Shown one piece after another: positions 45,222-54,228 of a DNA stretch of 64,000 bases (position 1 is its first letter; every line of letters begins with the position of its first letter). The stretch lies in assembly GCF_034344865.1 (NCBI RefSeq), contig NZ_CP133774.1, forward strand, positions 2,108,001 to 2,172,000. Direction: 5' to 3'. The notes under the pieces were generated by a model. That model saw only the letters and a program-made list of their open reading frames with translations. It was not told the DNA's origin and made no database searches. This stretch comes from Pseudomonas sp. 10S4. Its GTDB lineage: Bacteria > Pseudomonadota > Gammaproteobacteria > Pseudomonadales > Pseudomonadaceae. Position numbers and translations under genes: made by a program.

Positions 45222-46454
45222 TTAAGGGCGCTCGGCCAAGAGCAGGAAATTGCGTGGTGTGAGCGGGATTCCGCAGAAGGTACCGAGGCGAACGGTGTAC
45301 CCCTGTTCGGACAGAAAAAGTGCCCGATCGAGTACCAGCCACAACTCCAGCGGGCGGCGGAAAAGGCCCCGCAGCAGCTCCAGATTGCGCACTTCGGCCA
45401 GTCGCTGCCAACCGGCGGCTTCAAGGGTTGGCCAATCCTGCGGGCCGATTGTGGATAACTCTTTCAGTGCGGCCAAATGATGGCAGTAGTCGGCGAAGGA
45501 TTTATCCAGCCATGCACTGGGCAGGGACGGCGTGGGCAGGTATTCGTCGACGCCCCGCAGTTGCCGTTGCAGCAGGTCGAAAGCAAGACGTCTGGCCATC
45601 GAAGTATCGCGCTGACGTCGGACGCGAGCACCGGCAGTGACGGTTTCGCTCATCGGCAATGCGAGATCGTCGAGGGACAGCTGTAGGACCGATCGCAAAC
45701 CCGCCGAGGAAAGCGCCTCATAGGCAGGAAGGCTGATCCGGTTATAACAGCAGGGCGCGACGGCCAGTTGTTTGCAGCCCACCGCACTGGCAAGTTGGAT
45801 TAACCGCACATGCAGATCACCACAGGCGTGCAGCGCAACCGGGGTGTGATCGTTCTTCAATAAGGAAGCAGCGCCAGCCGCGAGTACATTTTGCTCAACG
45901 TGCAGCGCATGCAACTGATGACGCTGGCTGAGTGCCTGACCGCTCAGCACCAAAGAAGGGTCGTATTCCAGGCACGTCAGTTGTTGCCCGGTTTGCAGCA
46001 AGCGTCGACCCAAGTGACCTTTGCCCGAGCACCAATCCAGCCAATGTTGCGGCAATGCAGCAAATGACAAGCGACTGGCAAACGCCTCGATCTGCTGCCA
46101 CTTGCGTCCCGGCACATCGACATTTAACCGATGCCCGGCCGCTTCAAGCGCTTGCGCCGGCAACTCGCCCACTGAACTCAGCTCAAGCGACAACGCCGCC
46201 AATGAAGCAAACGGCTCCGGCGCATCCAGCAAGCAAGGTTGGTTATGACTGTTTTCCGCTTCCTCCAGCGACCGCCCGCGTAGCCATAAAGCCAGTTCCG
46301 GGTAGGACGCTTCCCAAGGAAGCTGCAGATGAGTAAACGGTCGAGGCTTCCACAGCGCCTGATGCTCAATCAGAAAAGCATCCAGCGCTGCGAAACGGGC
46401 GAGTAGGGCCTCGCCCGTCAGCACGTAGGAGGAATCAACGTCCTTGGCAGGCAT
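45222..46454 (-). CDS. SAM-dependent methyltransferase (Methyltransf_32-like)
   Basis: The 410-aa protein has motif I in WLDWCSGKGHLGRRLL (near residue 140), a second acidic residue in LTCLEYDPSL, and VALHACGDLHVRLIQLA with VAPCCYNRI, the pattern of the Methyltransf_32 group that also occurs in eukaryotic GSTCD- and METTL25-like proteins. The substrate is unknown. It overlaps the end of the upstream permease gene by 20 bases and so is likely the last gene of the ABC transporter operon. Confidence 0.8.
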   Translation of the reverse strand: MPAKDVDSSYVLTGEALLARFAALDAFLIEHQALWKPRPFTHLQLPWEASYPELALWLRGRSLEEAENSHNQPCLLDAPEPFASLAALSLELSSVGELPAQALEAAGHRLNVDVPGRKWQQIEAFASRLSFAALPQHWLDWCSGKGHLGRRLLQTGQQLTCLEYDPSLVLSGQALSQRHQLHALHVEQNVLAAGAASLLKNDHTPVALHACGDLHVRLIQLASAVGCKQLAVAPCCYNRISLPAYEALSSAGLRSVLQLSLDDLALPMSETVTAGARVRRQRDTSMARRLAFDLLQRQLRGVDEYLPTPSLPSAWLDKSFADYCHHLAALKELSTIGPQDWPTLEAAGWQRLAEVRNLELLRGLFRRPLELWLVLDRALFLSEQGYTVRLGTFCGIPLTPRNFLLLAERP

Positions 46455-47124
46455 CGACGCGCAGCCAGCGCTCCAGCAGCTTGAAGCCGCGAACCAGCAC
46501 GTAAGCCATCAACAGATAGAACATGCCCGCGGCGAAGAAGATCTCCACCGGAAGGTAGGTCCGGGCAATGATGGTGCGGGCCATGCCGGTCAGTTCCAGC
46601 AAGGTCACCGTGCTGGCCAGGGCACTGGCCTTGAGCATCAGGATCACTTCGTTGCTGTAGGCCGGCAGGCCGATGCGCGCGGCACGGGGCAGGATGATGT
46701 AGAACAGCGCTTTGGGCCGGGACATGCCCAGTGCTCGCGCGGCTTCGATCTCGCCCGGTGGAATCGCCTGGATCGCGCCCCGCAGGATCTCGGCTATATA
46801 AGCCGCTGTGTGCAGGGTCATGGTCGCCGTGGCGCACCAGAACGGATCGCGCAGGTACGGCCACATCGAGCTGTTGCGCACGGCATCGAACTGCGCCAGG
46901 CCGTAGTAGACGAGGAACAGCTGAACCAGCAACGGCGTGCCACGGAAAAAGAAGATGTACGCGTAGGGCAATGACCGTACGTACCAGAGTCGCGATGAGC
47001 GCGCGATGCCCAGCGGAATCGCCAGCAGCAAACCGGCGATCACGGCGATGGCCACCAGTTCCAGGGTCAGCGTCGCGCCTTGGGCCAGTTTCGGCAGCCA
47101 CTTGATGATGACTTCCCAGTTCAT
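46435..47124 (-). CDS. Amino acid ABC transporter permease, HisM type
   Basis: The 229-aa inner-membrane protein has five membrane segments and the permease EAA loop (EAARALGMSRPKALFYIILPRAARIGLP), which docks onto the ATPase. FFFRGTPLLVQLFLVYYGL is typical of His/Arg/Lys/ornithine permeases. The start at 47124 overlaps the stop of the other permease (ATGA); a longer upstream frame is a shadow. It pairs with the HisQ-type permease as the membrane channel. Confidence 0.92.
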   Translation of the reverse strand: MNWEVIIKWLPKLAQGATLTLELVAIAVIAGLLLAIPLGIARSSRLWYVRSLPYAYIFFFRGTPLLVQLFLVYYGLAQFDAVRNSSMWPYLRDPFWCATATMTLHTAAYIAEILRGAIQAIPPGEIEAARALGMSRPKALFYIILPRAARIGLPAYSNEVILMLKASALASTVTLLELTGMARTIIARTYLPVEIFFAAGMFYLLMAYVLVRGFKLLERWLRVDACQGR

Positions 47125-47816
47125 GAGGCGCTCCTCGCGAAGCCGCGAGCGGCACGTCGTTCCAGAAAGTACATGCCGGTCATGGCCAGGATGGTCAGGC
47201 CCAGGTACATAAAAGCAGCGACCATAAAGAAGGTGAACGGCTGCTTGGACACGGTCACGCCGATTTGCGCATGACGCATGATTTCTTCCAGGCCGATCAC
47301 CGACACCAGCGCGGTGTCTTTCATCAGGATCATGAACAAGTTGCCCAGGCCCGGCAGGGCGATGCGCCACATCTGCGGCATGATCAGCTTGGTGAAGATC
47401 CGGAATTTCGACATGCCCAAGGCCACGCCGGCTTCGCGGTGACCTTTGGGGATCGCCAGAATCGCGCCGCGAAACACTTCCGTGGCGTAGGCGCCGAAGC
47501 ACAGGCCCAACGCGATTACGCCAGCGGCGAAGGCATTGAGTGCGAGGTCGGGATTGCCGAAAAATTCGCCCAAGGCACGCATCAAATTGACGGTGCCGAA
47601 GTAGATCAACAGCACCCAGAGCAATTCCGGGATGCCACGAACCAGGGTCGAATACGTGCCGCCCAGCCATTGCAATGGCTTGTGCGGGGAAGTCTTGGCC
47701 AAGGCGCCGAGCAGACCGAGCACCAGCCCCAGGCACAAGGCCGAGAGTGCCAGTTTCACAGTCATCAGCGCGCCAGCGGCGAGCGCCGGGCCGAATCCGT
47801 AGAGGTCGATAATCAT
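47121..47816 (-). CDS. Amino acid ABC transporter permease, HisQ type
   Basis: The 231-aa permease begins MIIDLYGFGPALAAGALMTVKLALSAL. It has the RGIPELLWVLLIYFG segment and the EAA loop (EAGVALGMSKFRIFTKLIMPQMWRIALPG). Together with the HisM-type gene it forms the heterodimeric channel. It is preceded by the substrate-binding protein gene (79-base gap) and translationally coupled to the next permease. Confidence 0.92.
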   Translation of the reverse strand: MIIDLYGFGPALAAGALMTVKLALSALCLGLVLGLLGALAKTSPHKPLQWLGGTYSTLVRGIPELLWVLLIYFGTVNLMRALGEFFGNPDLALNAFAAGVIALGLCFGAYATEVFRGAILAIPKGHREAGVALGMSKFRIFTKLIMPQMWRIALPGLGNLFMILMKDTALVSVIGLEEIMRHAQIGVTVSKQPFTFFMVAAFMYLGLTILAMTGMYFLERRAARGFARSAS

Positions 47817-47894
47817 GGATTTCTTTTCAAATCGCGGCAGGCAATGCCAAGGACCGGCACCGTCAGCGAACGGTGCCGGTCAGGCAGGTCAGAA

Positions 47895-48640
47895 TCAATA
47901 GATGCTGAACGGGAAGTACTTGTCGTTGATTTTTTTGTAGGTGCCGTCTTCAACGATTTCTTTCAGAGCAAGGTTCAGCTTCGCGCGAATCGGGTCGCCT
48001 TTACGTACAGCGATACCGATCTTGTCGCTTTCTTCCACCGGGTCGCCTTTGAATTCGTAAGGGCGGCCGGCGTCGCTTTTCAGCCACTCGTAGTTGACGT
48101 ACTTGTCCGCGAGGATGCCGTCCAGACGACCGGAAGTCAGGTCGAGGTAGGCGTTTTCCTGGGTGTCATAGAGTTTTGTTTCAACGCCTTCCATGTGGTC
48201 TTCCATCCAGGTGCCGGCGAGGGTCGCACGTTGTGCGCCGATCACTTTGCCCTGCAGGGAAGCCTTGTCGGTTTTGAAGTCGACGTCTTTCTTGGCGATG
48301 AATTGCAGCTTGTTGGAGTAGTACGGGTCGGTGAAGTCCACCGCTTGCTTGCGCTCATCGGTGATCGACATCGAGGAGATCAGGAAGTCGAACTTCTTGG
48401 CGTTCAGGGCCGGGATGATGCCGTCCCAGTCAGAGGTGACCACGGTGCATTCGACTTTCATCTTGGCGCACAGGGCGTCGCCGATTTCTTTGTCGAAGCC
48501 GACGACATTGCCACTGGCATCTTTATTGTTGAACGGCGGGTAGGCCGCTTCGATGCCCATCTTCAAGGTTTCGGCGGCGGCACCGGCGCTGAAGGCCAGG
48601 GTGACGGCGGCGGCCAGGAAGATTTTTTGTAGTTCTGCAT
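47895..48640 (-). pseudogene. Periplasmic binding protein of the amino acid ABC transporter, one-base frameshift
   Basis: The mature part (MGIEAAYPPFNNKDASGNVVGFDKEIGDAL to the end) is the Lys/Arg/Orn/His-binding family, with the ligand-binding SSMSITDERKQAVDFTDPYY segment. The signal peptide start (MQNYKK) is in another frame: the coding-strand A6 run (plus T6 at 48623-48628) needs one more base to continue as IFLAAAVTLAFSAGAAAETLK. Repaired, the protein is 248 aa with a normal signal peptide. ATG 48640 has GGAG upstream. A homopolymer sequencing error is likely. Confidence 0.88.
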
Positions 48641-48653
48641 GCGGGTAGCTCCG

Positions 48654-49428
48654 TTAGCGGTTGCTGGACATGAATTGTTTGCAGCGCGCCGAAAGCGGGT
48701 TGTCGAACACCTGCTGTGGCGATCCTTGCTCTTCGATCAGGCCCTGGTGGAGGAACACCACTTCGCTGGAGACCTGACGAGCAAAACCCATTTCGTGGGT
48801 CACGAGCAGCATGGTGCGGCCTTCTTCAGCCAATGCGCGGATGACATTAAGTACTTCCTGGACCATTTCCGGGTCAAGGGCGGAAGTCGGCTCATCGAAC
48901 AGGATGACCTTGGGTTGCATCGCCAGCGTGCGGGCAATCGCCGCCCGTTGTTGCTGACCACCGGACAGTTGCGCCGGGTAAGCATGACGCTTGTCTGCGA
49001 TGCCGACCTTGGCCAGCAAGGCTTCGGCGACTTCGATGGCTTCGGCTTTGCTTTGGCCGAGCACCCGGCGCGGGGCTTCGATGATGTTGTCGAGCACGCT
49101 CATGTGCGGCCAGAGATTAAAGTTTTGAAACACAAAACCGATCTCGCTGCGCAGGCGATTGATCTGTTTGCCGTCGGCGGCAACCAGTTCGCCGTTCTTC
49201 GCGGCTTTGAGTTTGAGTTCTTCGCCGGCTACCAGGATCTGGCCCTGGTGCGGGTTTTCCAGCAGGTTAATGCAACGCAGGAACGTGGACTTGCCGGAAC
49301 CGGACGGAACCCAGGATCGAGATCACATCGCCGTCGCGGGCGGTCAGCGAGATGCCTTTGAGCACCTCAAGCTGTCCGTAGCGTTTGTGCAAGTTGCGGA
49401 TTTCAAGCGCGGGCGTGGCCTCAGCCAT
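48654..49428 (-). pseudogene. ATPase of the amino acid ABC transporter, one-base frameshift in Walker A
   Basis: The start at 49428 reads MAEATPALEIRNLHKRYGQLEVLKGISL to ILGS; the rest, from SGSGKSTFLRCINLLE through the signature LSGGQQQRAAIARTLA, Walker B VILFDEPTSALDP and the closing CKQFMSSNR, is in another frame. Deleting one base near plus-strand C 49305 restores GSSGSGKST and a 257-aa HisP/ArtP-type ATPase. The gene is the first of the ABC operon. This indel is not in a homopolymer. Confidence 0.9.
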
Positions 49429-49880
49429 GTGCGTTCCTCATAGTGTTTCGCTCCTGCTGTTGGTGGCCTTCCTGGCGAGGCGGCCAAGCTAGCATAGCGT
49501 TCGAATGGCAGCCAACAGCGCTACGGGCGGTAAACGGATGGTGTGTGGCAGGTTGTCGCATCGGTGGAGCAGACTGTCGCGCTGCTATCAACCGAACAGA
49601 CGTTTGACCCCGCTTTAAATACAAGCCGGAGCGGGGGGCACGTAAAAAAAGGCGCGATGTTGCCAGCTTTGACGGGGTGTTGGAAGCGCTAACCGGACAA
49701 ACGTTCCGGATCTGCACTTTTATTGTGCGTCGCGCATTTTTTAAGTGTGTTTATGGTGCGTTGATTCGTCCTTCAAGTGGGTCGCTGGGTAACGCTCTGG
49801 CAAATTGCCATTAATCTCAATGACTTGCGATGACCGTCCGGTCAGCCTAAGAGCCGCGGTTCTCGGGACTCTGTAACATT

Positions 49881-49896
49881 TTGGCGCAATTATTGC
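49881..49896 (+). promoter_or_regulatory. Sigma-54-like -24/-12 promoter of gabP
   Basis: TTGGCGCAATTATTGC has the GG and GC doublets at the correct spacing of the consensus TGGCAC-N5-TTGC, with one mismatch (G for A). It lies about 95 bases before the gabP ATG. Sigma-54 control would suit a nitrogen-source uptake gene. The rest of the 49429-49990 gap shows no gene. Confidence 0.55.
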
Positions 49897-49990
49897 GTGC
49901 AGAATACGGAACGCCCCGTTGGATTCTTTTTACGAGAAAGAAATGCCAGACGCGGTGGACTGAATCGCTTTCCTTGCAAAGGTAGTTTCA

Positions 49991-51382
49991 ATGAGCAGCA
50001 CCCAAAGCTCTAATGGCCTCGAACAGGGGCTCAAACCGCGTCATGTGACTATGTTGTCGATCGCTGGTGTTATCGGCGCCGGCCTGTTTGTTGGCTCGGG
50101 CCACGCCATCGCCGCTGCCGGCCCAGCCGTGCTGTTGGCCTACGCCGCTGCCGGCGCGCTGGTCGTGCTGGTGATGCGCATGCTCGGCGAAATGGCCGTC
50201 GCTTCGCCGGACACTGGCTCCTTCTCGACATACGCCGACCGCGCGATCGGGCATTGGGCCGGTTTCACCATCGGCTGGTTGTATTGGTGGTTCTGGGTGT
50301 TGGTGATCCCGCTGGAGGCCAACGCCGCCGCGACCATCCTGCATGCCTGGTTCCCGAATGTGGCGATCTGGGCCTTCACCCTGGTTATCACTTTGCTGCT
50401 GACGGTGACCAACCTGTTCAGCGTGAAGAACTACGGTGAGTTCGAATTCTGGTTCGCTCTGGTCAAAGTTATCGCGATCATCGGCTTCATTGGTCTCGGC
50501 ATTCTGGCGATTTTCGGCTTCTTGCCGAACAGCCAGGTCAGCGGCGTTTCGCACCTGTTCGACACCCAAGGCTTCCTGCCAAACGGCATGGGTGCTGTAT
50601 TGGGCGCGATCCTGACCACCATGTTTTCCTTCATGGGCACTGAGATCGTGACCATCGCGGCCGCGGAATCGAAGAACCCTGGCCAGCAAATCTCCAAGGC
50701 CACCAACTCGGTGATCTGGCGGATTGGCTTGTTCTACCTTGTGTCGATCTTCATCGTTGTGGCCCTGGTGCCATGGAACGATCCGGTTCTGGCTGCTGTG
50801 GGTTCCTACCAGACTGTACTTGAGCGTATGGGCATCCCGAATGCCAAGCTGATCGTCGACATCGTGGTGCTGGTGGCTGTGACCAGTTGCCTGAACTCGG
50901 CGCTGTACACCGCTTCGCGCATGATGTTCTCCCTGGGCAAACGCGGTGATGCGCCGGCCGTTTCCCAACGCACCAACAAAAGCGGCACGCCGTACTGGGC
51001 AGTCATCCTGTCCACCGCTGCTGCGTTCCTGGCAGTGTTCGCCAACTACGTGGCCCCGGCCGCTGTGTTCGACTTCCTGCTGGCCACCTCTGGCGCCATC
51101 GCGTTGTTGGTGTACCTGGTGATCGCCATCTCGCAACTGCGTATGCGCAAGCAGCGTATGGCACGCGGCGAAAAAATCGCCTTCAGCATGTGGTTGTTCC
51201 CGGGCCTGACCTACGCGGTGATCATCTTCATCGTCGCGGCCCTGACCATCATGCTGTTCCAGGACGCCCACCGCGTGGAGATCCTCGCGACCGGGTTCCT
51301 GAGCTTGCTGGTAGTGGCGGTCGGCTTGTTCGTAGCCCGTCGTCGCAAGATGCAGAAGGTTGGAGCGGTGGTGTTGAACTGA
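49991..51382 (+). CDS. gabP: GABA permease GabP (APC superfamily)
   Basis: The 463-aa inner-membrane protein has about twelve membrane segments. It starts with LEQGLKPRHVTMLSIAGVIGAGLFVGSGHAIAAAGPAVLL, the amino-acid-permease signature, and continues like GabP of E. coli and Pseudomonas, which imports 4-aminobutyrate with protons. Related permeases for proline, phenylalanine or histidine are possible, so the exact substrate is moderately sure. A sigma-54-like promoter lies upstream and a strong terminator downstream. Confidence 0.87.
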   Translation: MSSTQSSNGLEQGLKPRHVTMLSIAGVIGAGLFVGSGHAIAAAGPAVLLAYAAAGALVVLVMRMLGEMAVASPDTGSFSTYADRAIGHWAGFTIGWLYWWFWVLVIPLEANAAATILHAWFPNVAIWAFTLVITLLLTVTNLFSVKNYGEFEFWFALVKVIAIIGFIGLGILAIFGFLPNSQVSGVSHLFDTQGFLPNGMGAVLGAILTTMFSFMGTEIVTIAAAESKNPGQQISKATNSVIWRIGLFYLVSIFIVVALVPWNDPVLAAVGSYQTVLERMGIPNAKLIVDIVVLVAVTSCLNSALYTASRMMFSLGKRGDAPAVSQRTNKSGTPYWAVILSTAAAFLAVFANYVAPAAVFDFLLATSGAIALLVYLVIAISQLRMRKQRMARGEKIAFSMWLFPGLTYAVIIFIVAALTIMLFQDAHRVEILATGFLSLLVVAVGLFVARRRKMQKVGAVVLN

Positions 51383-51399
51383 TTCACATCGCGTAATGC

Positions 51400-51441
51400 A
51401 AAACGGCCGCTGTCAGTGATGACAAGCGGCCGTTTTTGTTT
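51400..51441 (+). terminator. gabP terminator, first of two identical copies
   Basis: AAAACGGCCGCT-x-AGCGGCCGTTTTT hairpin with a T run. The full 42 bases recur exactly at 52224-52265, on the far side of vapBC. Confidence 0.92.
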
Positions 51442-51454
51442 TCCGGGCAGTGTT

Positions 51455-51862
51455 TCAAGTGGGGTGAACCCAATCCTCAACCCGTAAGCCAGGTACGCGT
51501 TCAAACTCCCGAAGATTATTTGTTATTACGGTGAATCCTTGTGAGCGCGCGTGGCCGGCGATCATCTGATCATAGGGACCTATCGGTGTTCCTGCTTTTG
51601 CCAGTTCTGAACGAATCATCCCGGTGTGAGCGGCGGCATCGTAATCGAAAGGCAAGATCTCGAGGCGGGCAGCAAAGCCCTCGATGACAGCGAGGTTCTT
51701 TTCCGGCGCTGCGGATTTCTCTGCACCGTAGATCAGTTCCATCAGCGTAATTGCACTGATGCACAACTGGCCGTGATGACGATTAAACGCCTCGCGTACA
51801 ACTTGGGGCTTGTTCTTGATGGTGAAAATACAGATGTTTGTATCGAGCATGAACTTGATCAT
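51455..51862 (-). CDS. vapC: PIN-domain ribonuclease toxin VapC
   Basis: The 135-aa toxin has the PIN active-site acids D7 (MLDTNIC), E42 (LMELIYGAEKS) and D98 (GPYDQMIAGHA). The sequence is close to the tRNA(fMet)-cleaving VapC group. Its ATG shares one base with the vapB stop (TGATG). The toxin is neutralised by VapB in the normal state. Confidence 0.95.
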   Translation of the reverse strand: MIKFMLDTNICIFTIKNKPQVVREAFNRHHGQLCISAITLMELIYGAEKSAAPEKNLAVIEGFAARLEILPFDYDAAAHTGMIRSELAKAGTPIGPYDQMIAGHARSQGFTVITNNLREFERVPGLRVEDWVHPT

Positions 51863-52092
51863 CAGAACGACTCACGCTCCTGATCGATAGGTTGTTCACG
51901 GTCGGTCATGAAGTCTGTACTCACGCCTTCGCCGTCGAACCAGCTATCCCAAGCTTCTCCAGCGGGAGTGATGATTCGTGCTCTGCCGATGGCGATTACA
52001 TCAACTCGTTTCACATCCCCAGGCATCGCTACGGCTTTGGGCAGGCGAACGGCCTGGCTCCGGTTGCTCATGAAAATGGTGGTTTGCTCCAT
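51862..52092 (-). CDS. vapB: Antitoxin VapB
   Basis: The 76-aa antitoxin has an AbrB/SpoVT-type N-terminal DNA-binding domain (TTIFMSNRSQAVRLPKAV), then a tail (WDSWFDG...DREQPIDQERESF) that inserts into the toxin active site. AGGAGGACAACATGG upstream gives a strong ribosome site. The gene precedes and is coupled to vapC, the usual order. It probably represses its own promoter in 52093-52223. Confidence 0.95.
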   Translation of the reverse strand: MEQTTIFMSNRSQAVRLPKAVAMPGDVKRVDVIAIGRARIITPAGEAWDSWFDGEGVSTDFMTDREQPIDQERESF

Positions 52093-52223
52093 GTTGTCCT
52101 CCTGCTCTTTTGCTGCAGTTGTGAGTCCAAAGGATAGTTTTTAAGCGGGATATGTCAATGGGATATACGTGTCGAGTGACAAAGGGTAGCGACAGACCTG
52201 GGCACGTTTTTGTTCTCTACAAA

Positions 52224-52265
52224 AAAACGGCCGCTGTCAGTGATGACAAGCGGCCGTTTTTGTTT
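52224..52265. terminator. Second copy of the gabP terminator
   Basis: Identical over 42 bases to 51400-51441. In this place it stands at the 3' end of the convergent tandem-paralogue operon (stop at 52280) and could end its transcript. Confidence 0.9.
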
Positions 52266-52279
52266 CTATTCGAAGGCGA

Positions 52280-52732
52280 TTACTCAGCCTTTTCTTCCTG
52301 CGCGTCCAGCGATTCGCGATAGCTATCCAGCGCAGTGCCGAAATCAGTGATGAACTGCGGATCGGTCAGCCAGGCCTGGGCGGTTTCGCGGTCCATGCCG
52401 TCGGTCCACATGCGGTAGTCGATCAGCATGTCGGCGGCCAGGTGGGTGGCGGCCATGGCTTCGTTGTCGGCGTTTTCCATGTCCAGAAGTTCTGGGTGGT
52501 CGCTGATGATGTCGGCGAGGTTCGTCAGCAGGGTCAGTAGCATGTCGTTACGGCCGATGGCTTCGGCGTCGCGCATTTTGCTGAACATCGCCAGGGTGTA
52601 TTCCGGGATCGGCTCGCCGATGTCGCCCAGGTCATCGTCCAGCTCGGCGGGTTTACGGCCGTGGATATTGATTTGCTTGGCTTTGATCTTGGCGCGTTTG
52701 GCGCGTTTTTGTTGCTTGTTCAGGGATGCCAT
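52280..52732 (-). CDS. Hypothetical protein, tandem paralogue A
   Basis: A 150-aa acidic protein with a basic start (MASLNKQQKRAKRAKIKAKQ) shared almost exactly with the gene just upstream. The rest is helical and acidic (LAMFSKMRDAEAIGRNDMLLTLL, AATHLAADMLIDYRMWTDGMDRETAQAWL). No known domain is recognised. The basic N-terminus may bind nucleic acid or ribosomes; this is inference. Five bases separate it from paralogue B. Confidence 0.75.
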   Translation of the reverse strand: MASLNKQQKRAKRAKIKAKQINIHGRKPAELDDDLGDIGEPIPEYTLAMFSKMRDAEAIGRNDMLLTLLTNLADIISDHPELLDMENADNEAMAATHLAADMLIDYRMWTDGMDRETAQAWLTDPQFITDFGTALDSYRESLDAQEEKAE

Positions 52733-52737
52733 TAATT

Positions 52738-53154
52738 TCAGTTCGCTTTCGGTTGTGTTTGGGCCGCGATGGCGTCGGACGCCGCCACGTAGTCAGCCTG
52801 GAAGGCTGGGGATTCGATCCACGCCAGGGCGCCGGCTTCGTCCGCTTCGGTGGACCACTGGCGATACTCGATCAGCGCCGCGAGGATGAAGTCCATCGCG
52901 CCTTCTTCGCCTTCCTGTTCGTACACCAGCGTCAGCAATGGGTCTTCGAGGAAAGCCGTGCACATGGCTTGCTGACTGATTTTTTCAGCGTCGATCATGG
53001 TCTTGAACAGTTCGGTCAGGTCCACCGATTCGAAGTCGATGCGGTCATCGTTCGGGTCCAGCTCCACCGGCGCGGCAGCCCGTTGGGTGCGGTTCTGCTT
53101 GGCCTTGGCTTTGGCGCGGGTGGCGCGTTTTTGCTGCTTGTTCGCGGATGCCAT
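52738..53154 (-). CDS. Hypothetical protein, tandem paralogue B
   Basis: A 138-aa protein with the start MASANKQQKRATRAKAKAKQ and the same overall plan as paralogue A: FKTMIDAEKISQQAMCTAFLEDPLL and DFILAALIEYRQWSTEADEAGALAWI line up with the matching segments there. The two probably arose by tandem duplication. Function unknown. It is likely the first gene of a two-gene operon. Confidence 0.75.
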   Translation of the reverse strand: MASANKQQKRATRAKAKAKQNRTQRAAAPVELDPNDDRIDFESVDLTELFKTMIDAEKISQQAMCTAFLEDPLLTLVYEQEGEEGAMDFILAALIEYRQWSTEADEAGALAWIESPAFQADYVAASDAIAAQTQPKAN

Positions 53155-53191
53155 GGGCGTCGTTCCGTATTTCGTTGAGAGGGCAGGTCAC

Positions 53192-54160
53192 TCAGCTACG
53201 TGAAACTCGCCGCCCGGGAGTATCGGGGGCCAGTTCGCCGTTTTGCAGCCAGGACAATGCAATGGGCCATAGTGTGGCTTGGTATGGGCTACGAAAAAAG
53301 GCGAAATGTCCGACTTCTTCTTCGCCAATGTCTTTCGGGGCGATTCGCAGATGGGTGGTCGTGCTGCCGGTGAAGTAGCCGAGCAAGCGCTCAATGGCCG
53401 GGATCGTGCCGAAAGGATCGTCGCTAAGGCTGATGGCCAGGGTTTTTGCGGTGACATTGGCGAACGGCAGCCGACCGTGCTTTGCGTGGATCACGCGACC
53501 GCTGGGGCGCTGCTCGTAGCGAGCGGTGGGCGTGCTCCAGTCGCGGACGACGCCGGCGGGCGTGTCTTCCAGCCAGCCAAGACGTTTGCCGGGGAAGTAA
53601 CCGCAGATCATCGTCATCAGCGGCATCACCAGGTGCCATTTGCCGAACATTCGCCAACGGTGAGCGGGCGCATAGTCGCGCCAGTAAGCGAACTGCGCGC
53701 CGACCGTCACCAAGTGCCGGATCAGGTGCCCAGAGGCCCCCAGGCCCGCCGCACAGCCGCCAAAGCTGTGGCCGACCACGTCGATGGGCTGGCCGGGGAA
53801 TTCACGCTGAGCGCGCTTGAGCATCGCTTCGAAATCCAGCGCGCCCCAGTCGGACCAGGAAGCGTCCAGCCCTTTCAGCGACGCCGGCCGCGATTCGCCG
53901 ATGCCACGGTAGTCATAGGTGATGACATCGAAGTCATTGGCGAACAGGTAATCGGCGAAGCGCGAGTAGTGTCGGCAACGGACCGAAGTGGCGGCGTTGA
54001 TGATCACGACCGGGCGGGCGGTGTCCTGGAAGGCGTGACGCCAGGTGAAACCGCCGAGGGTGAAGCCGTCGCAGGCGGGTTCTTTGAAGGGGGCGCTAGT
54101 AACTGGCGACGTTAACTCAGCCTGGGCTGGTGCCGGTGAGGGCATGTCCTGCAAATTCAT
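53192..54160 (-). CDS. Alpha/beta hydrolase
   Basis: 322 aa from ATG 54160 (MNLQDMPSPAPAQ; AAAGG upstream). It has the nucleophile elbow GHSFGG (Ser near residue 135), YDYRGIGESRP before it, an Asp near SLSDDPFG and the His in EEEVGHFAFFRSP near the end, completing the triad. No lid or signal peptide is obvious. Such proteins hydrolyse esters, lactones or similar small molecules; substrate unknown. It is a probable single-gene unit. Confidence 0.82.
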   Translation of the reverse strand: MNLQDMPSPAPAQAELTSPVTSAPFKEPACDGFTLGGFTWRHAFQDTARPVVIINAATSVRCRHYSRFADYLFANDFDVITYDYRGIGESRPASLKGLDASWSDWGALDFEAMLKRAQREFPGQPIDVVGHSFGGCAAGLGASGHLIRHLVTVGAQFAYWRDYAPAHRWRMFGKWHLVMPLMTMICGYFPGKRLGWLEDTPAGVVRDWSTPTARYEQRPSGRVIHAKHGRLPFANVTAKTLAISLSDDPFGTIPAIERLLGYFTGSTTTHLRIAPKDIGEEEVGHFAFFRSPYQATLWPIALSWLQNGELAPDTPGRRVSRS

Positions 54161-54228
54161 TGGCTTTGGACCTTTGCGGGTAGCTGCCAACGATAGTCTT
54201 CGCGCAGCTTATGGACAATCTGTCGGGG

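Noticed and set aside
46435..47736. 433-codon frame starting upstream of the HisM-type permease
   Set aside because: The first 200 codons are a shadow of the HisQ-type permease; the real start is the ATG at 47124 with ATGA coupling.
47265..48632. Plus-strand open frame of 455 codons opposite the ABC permease and binding protein
   Set aside because: It spans two conserved minus-strand genes and carries no recognisable domain.
49988..51271. Minus-strand open frame of 427 codons opposite gabP
   Set aside because: Antisense to a clear permease; very rich in His, Asp, Gly and Gln, typical of a shadow frame.
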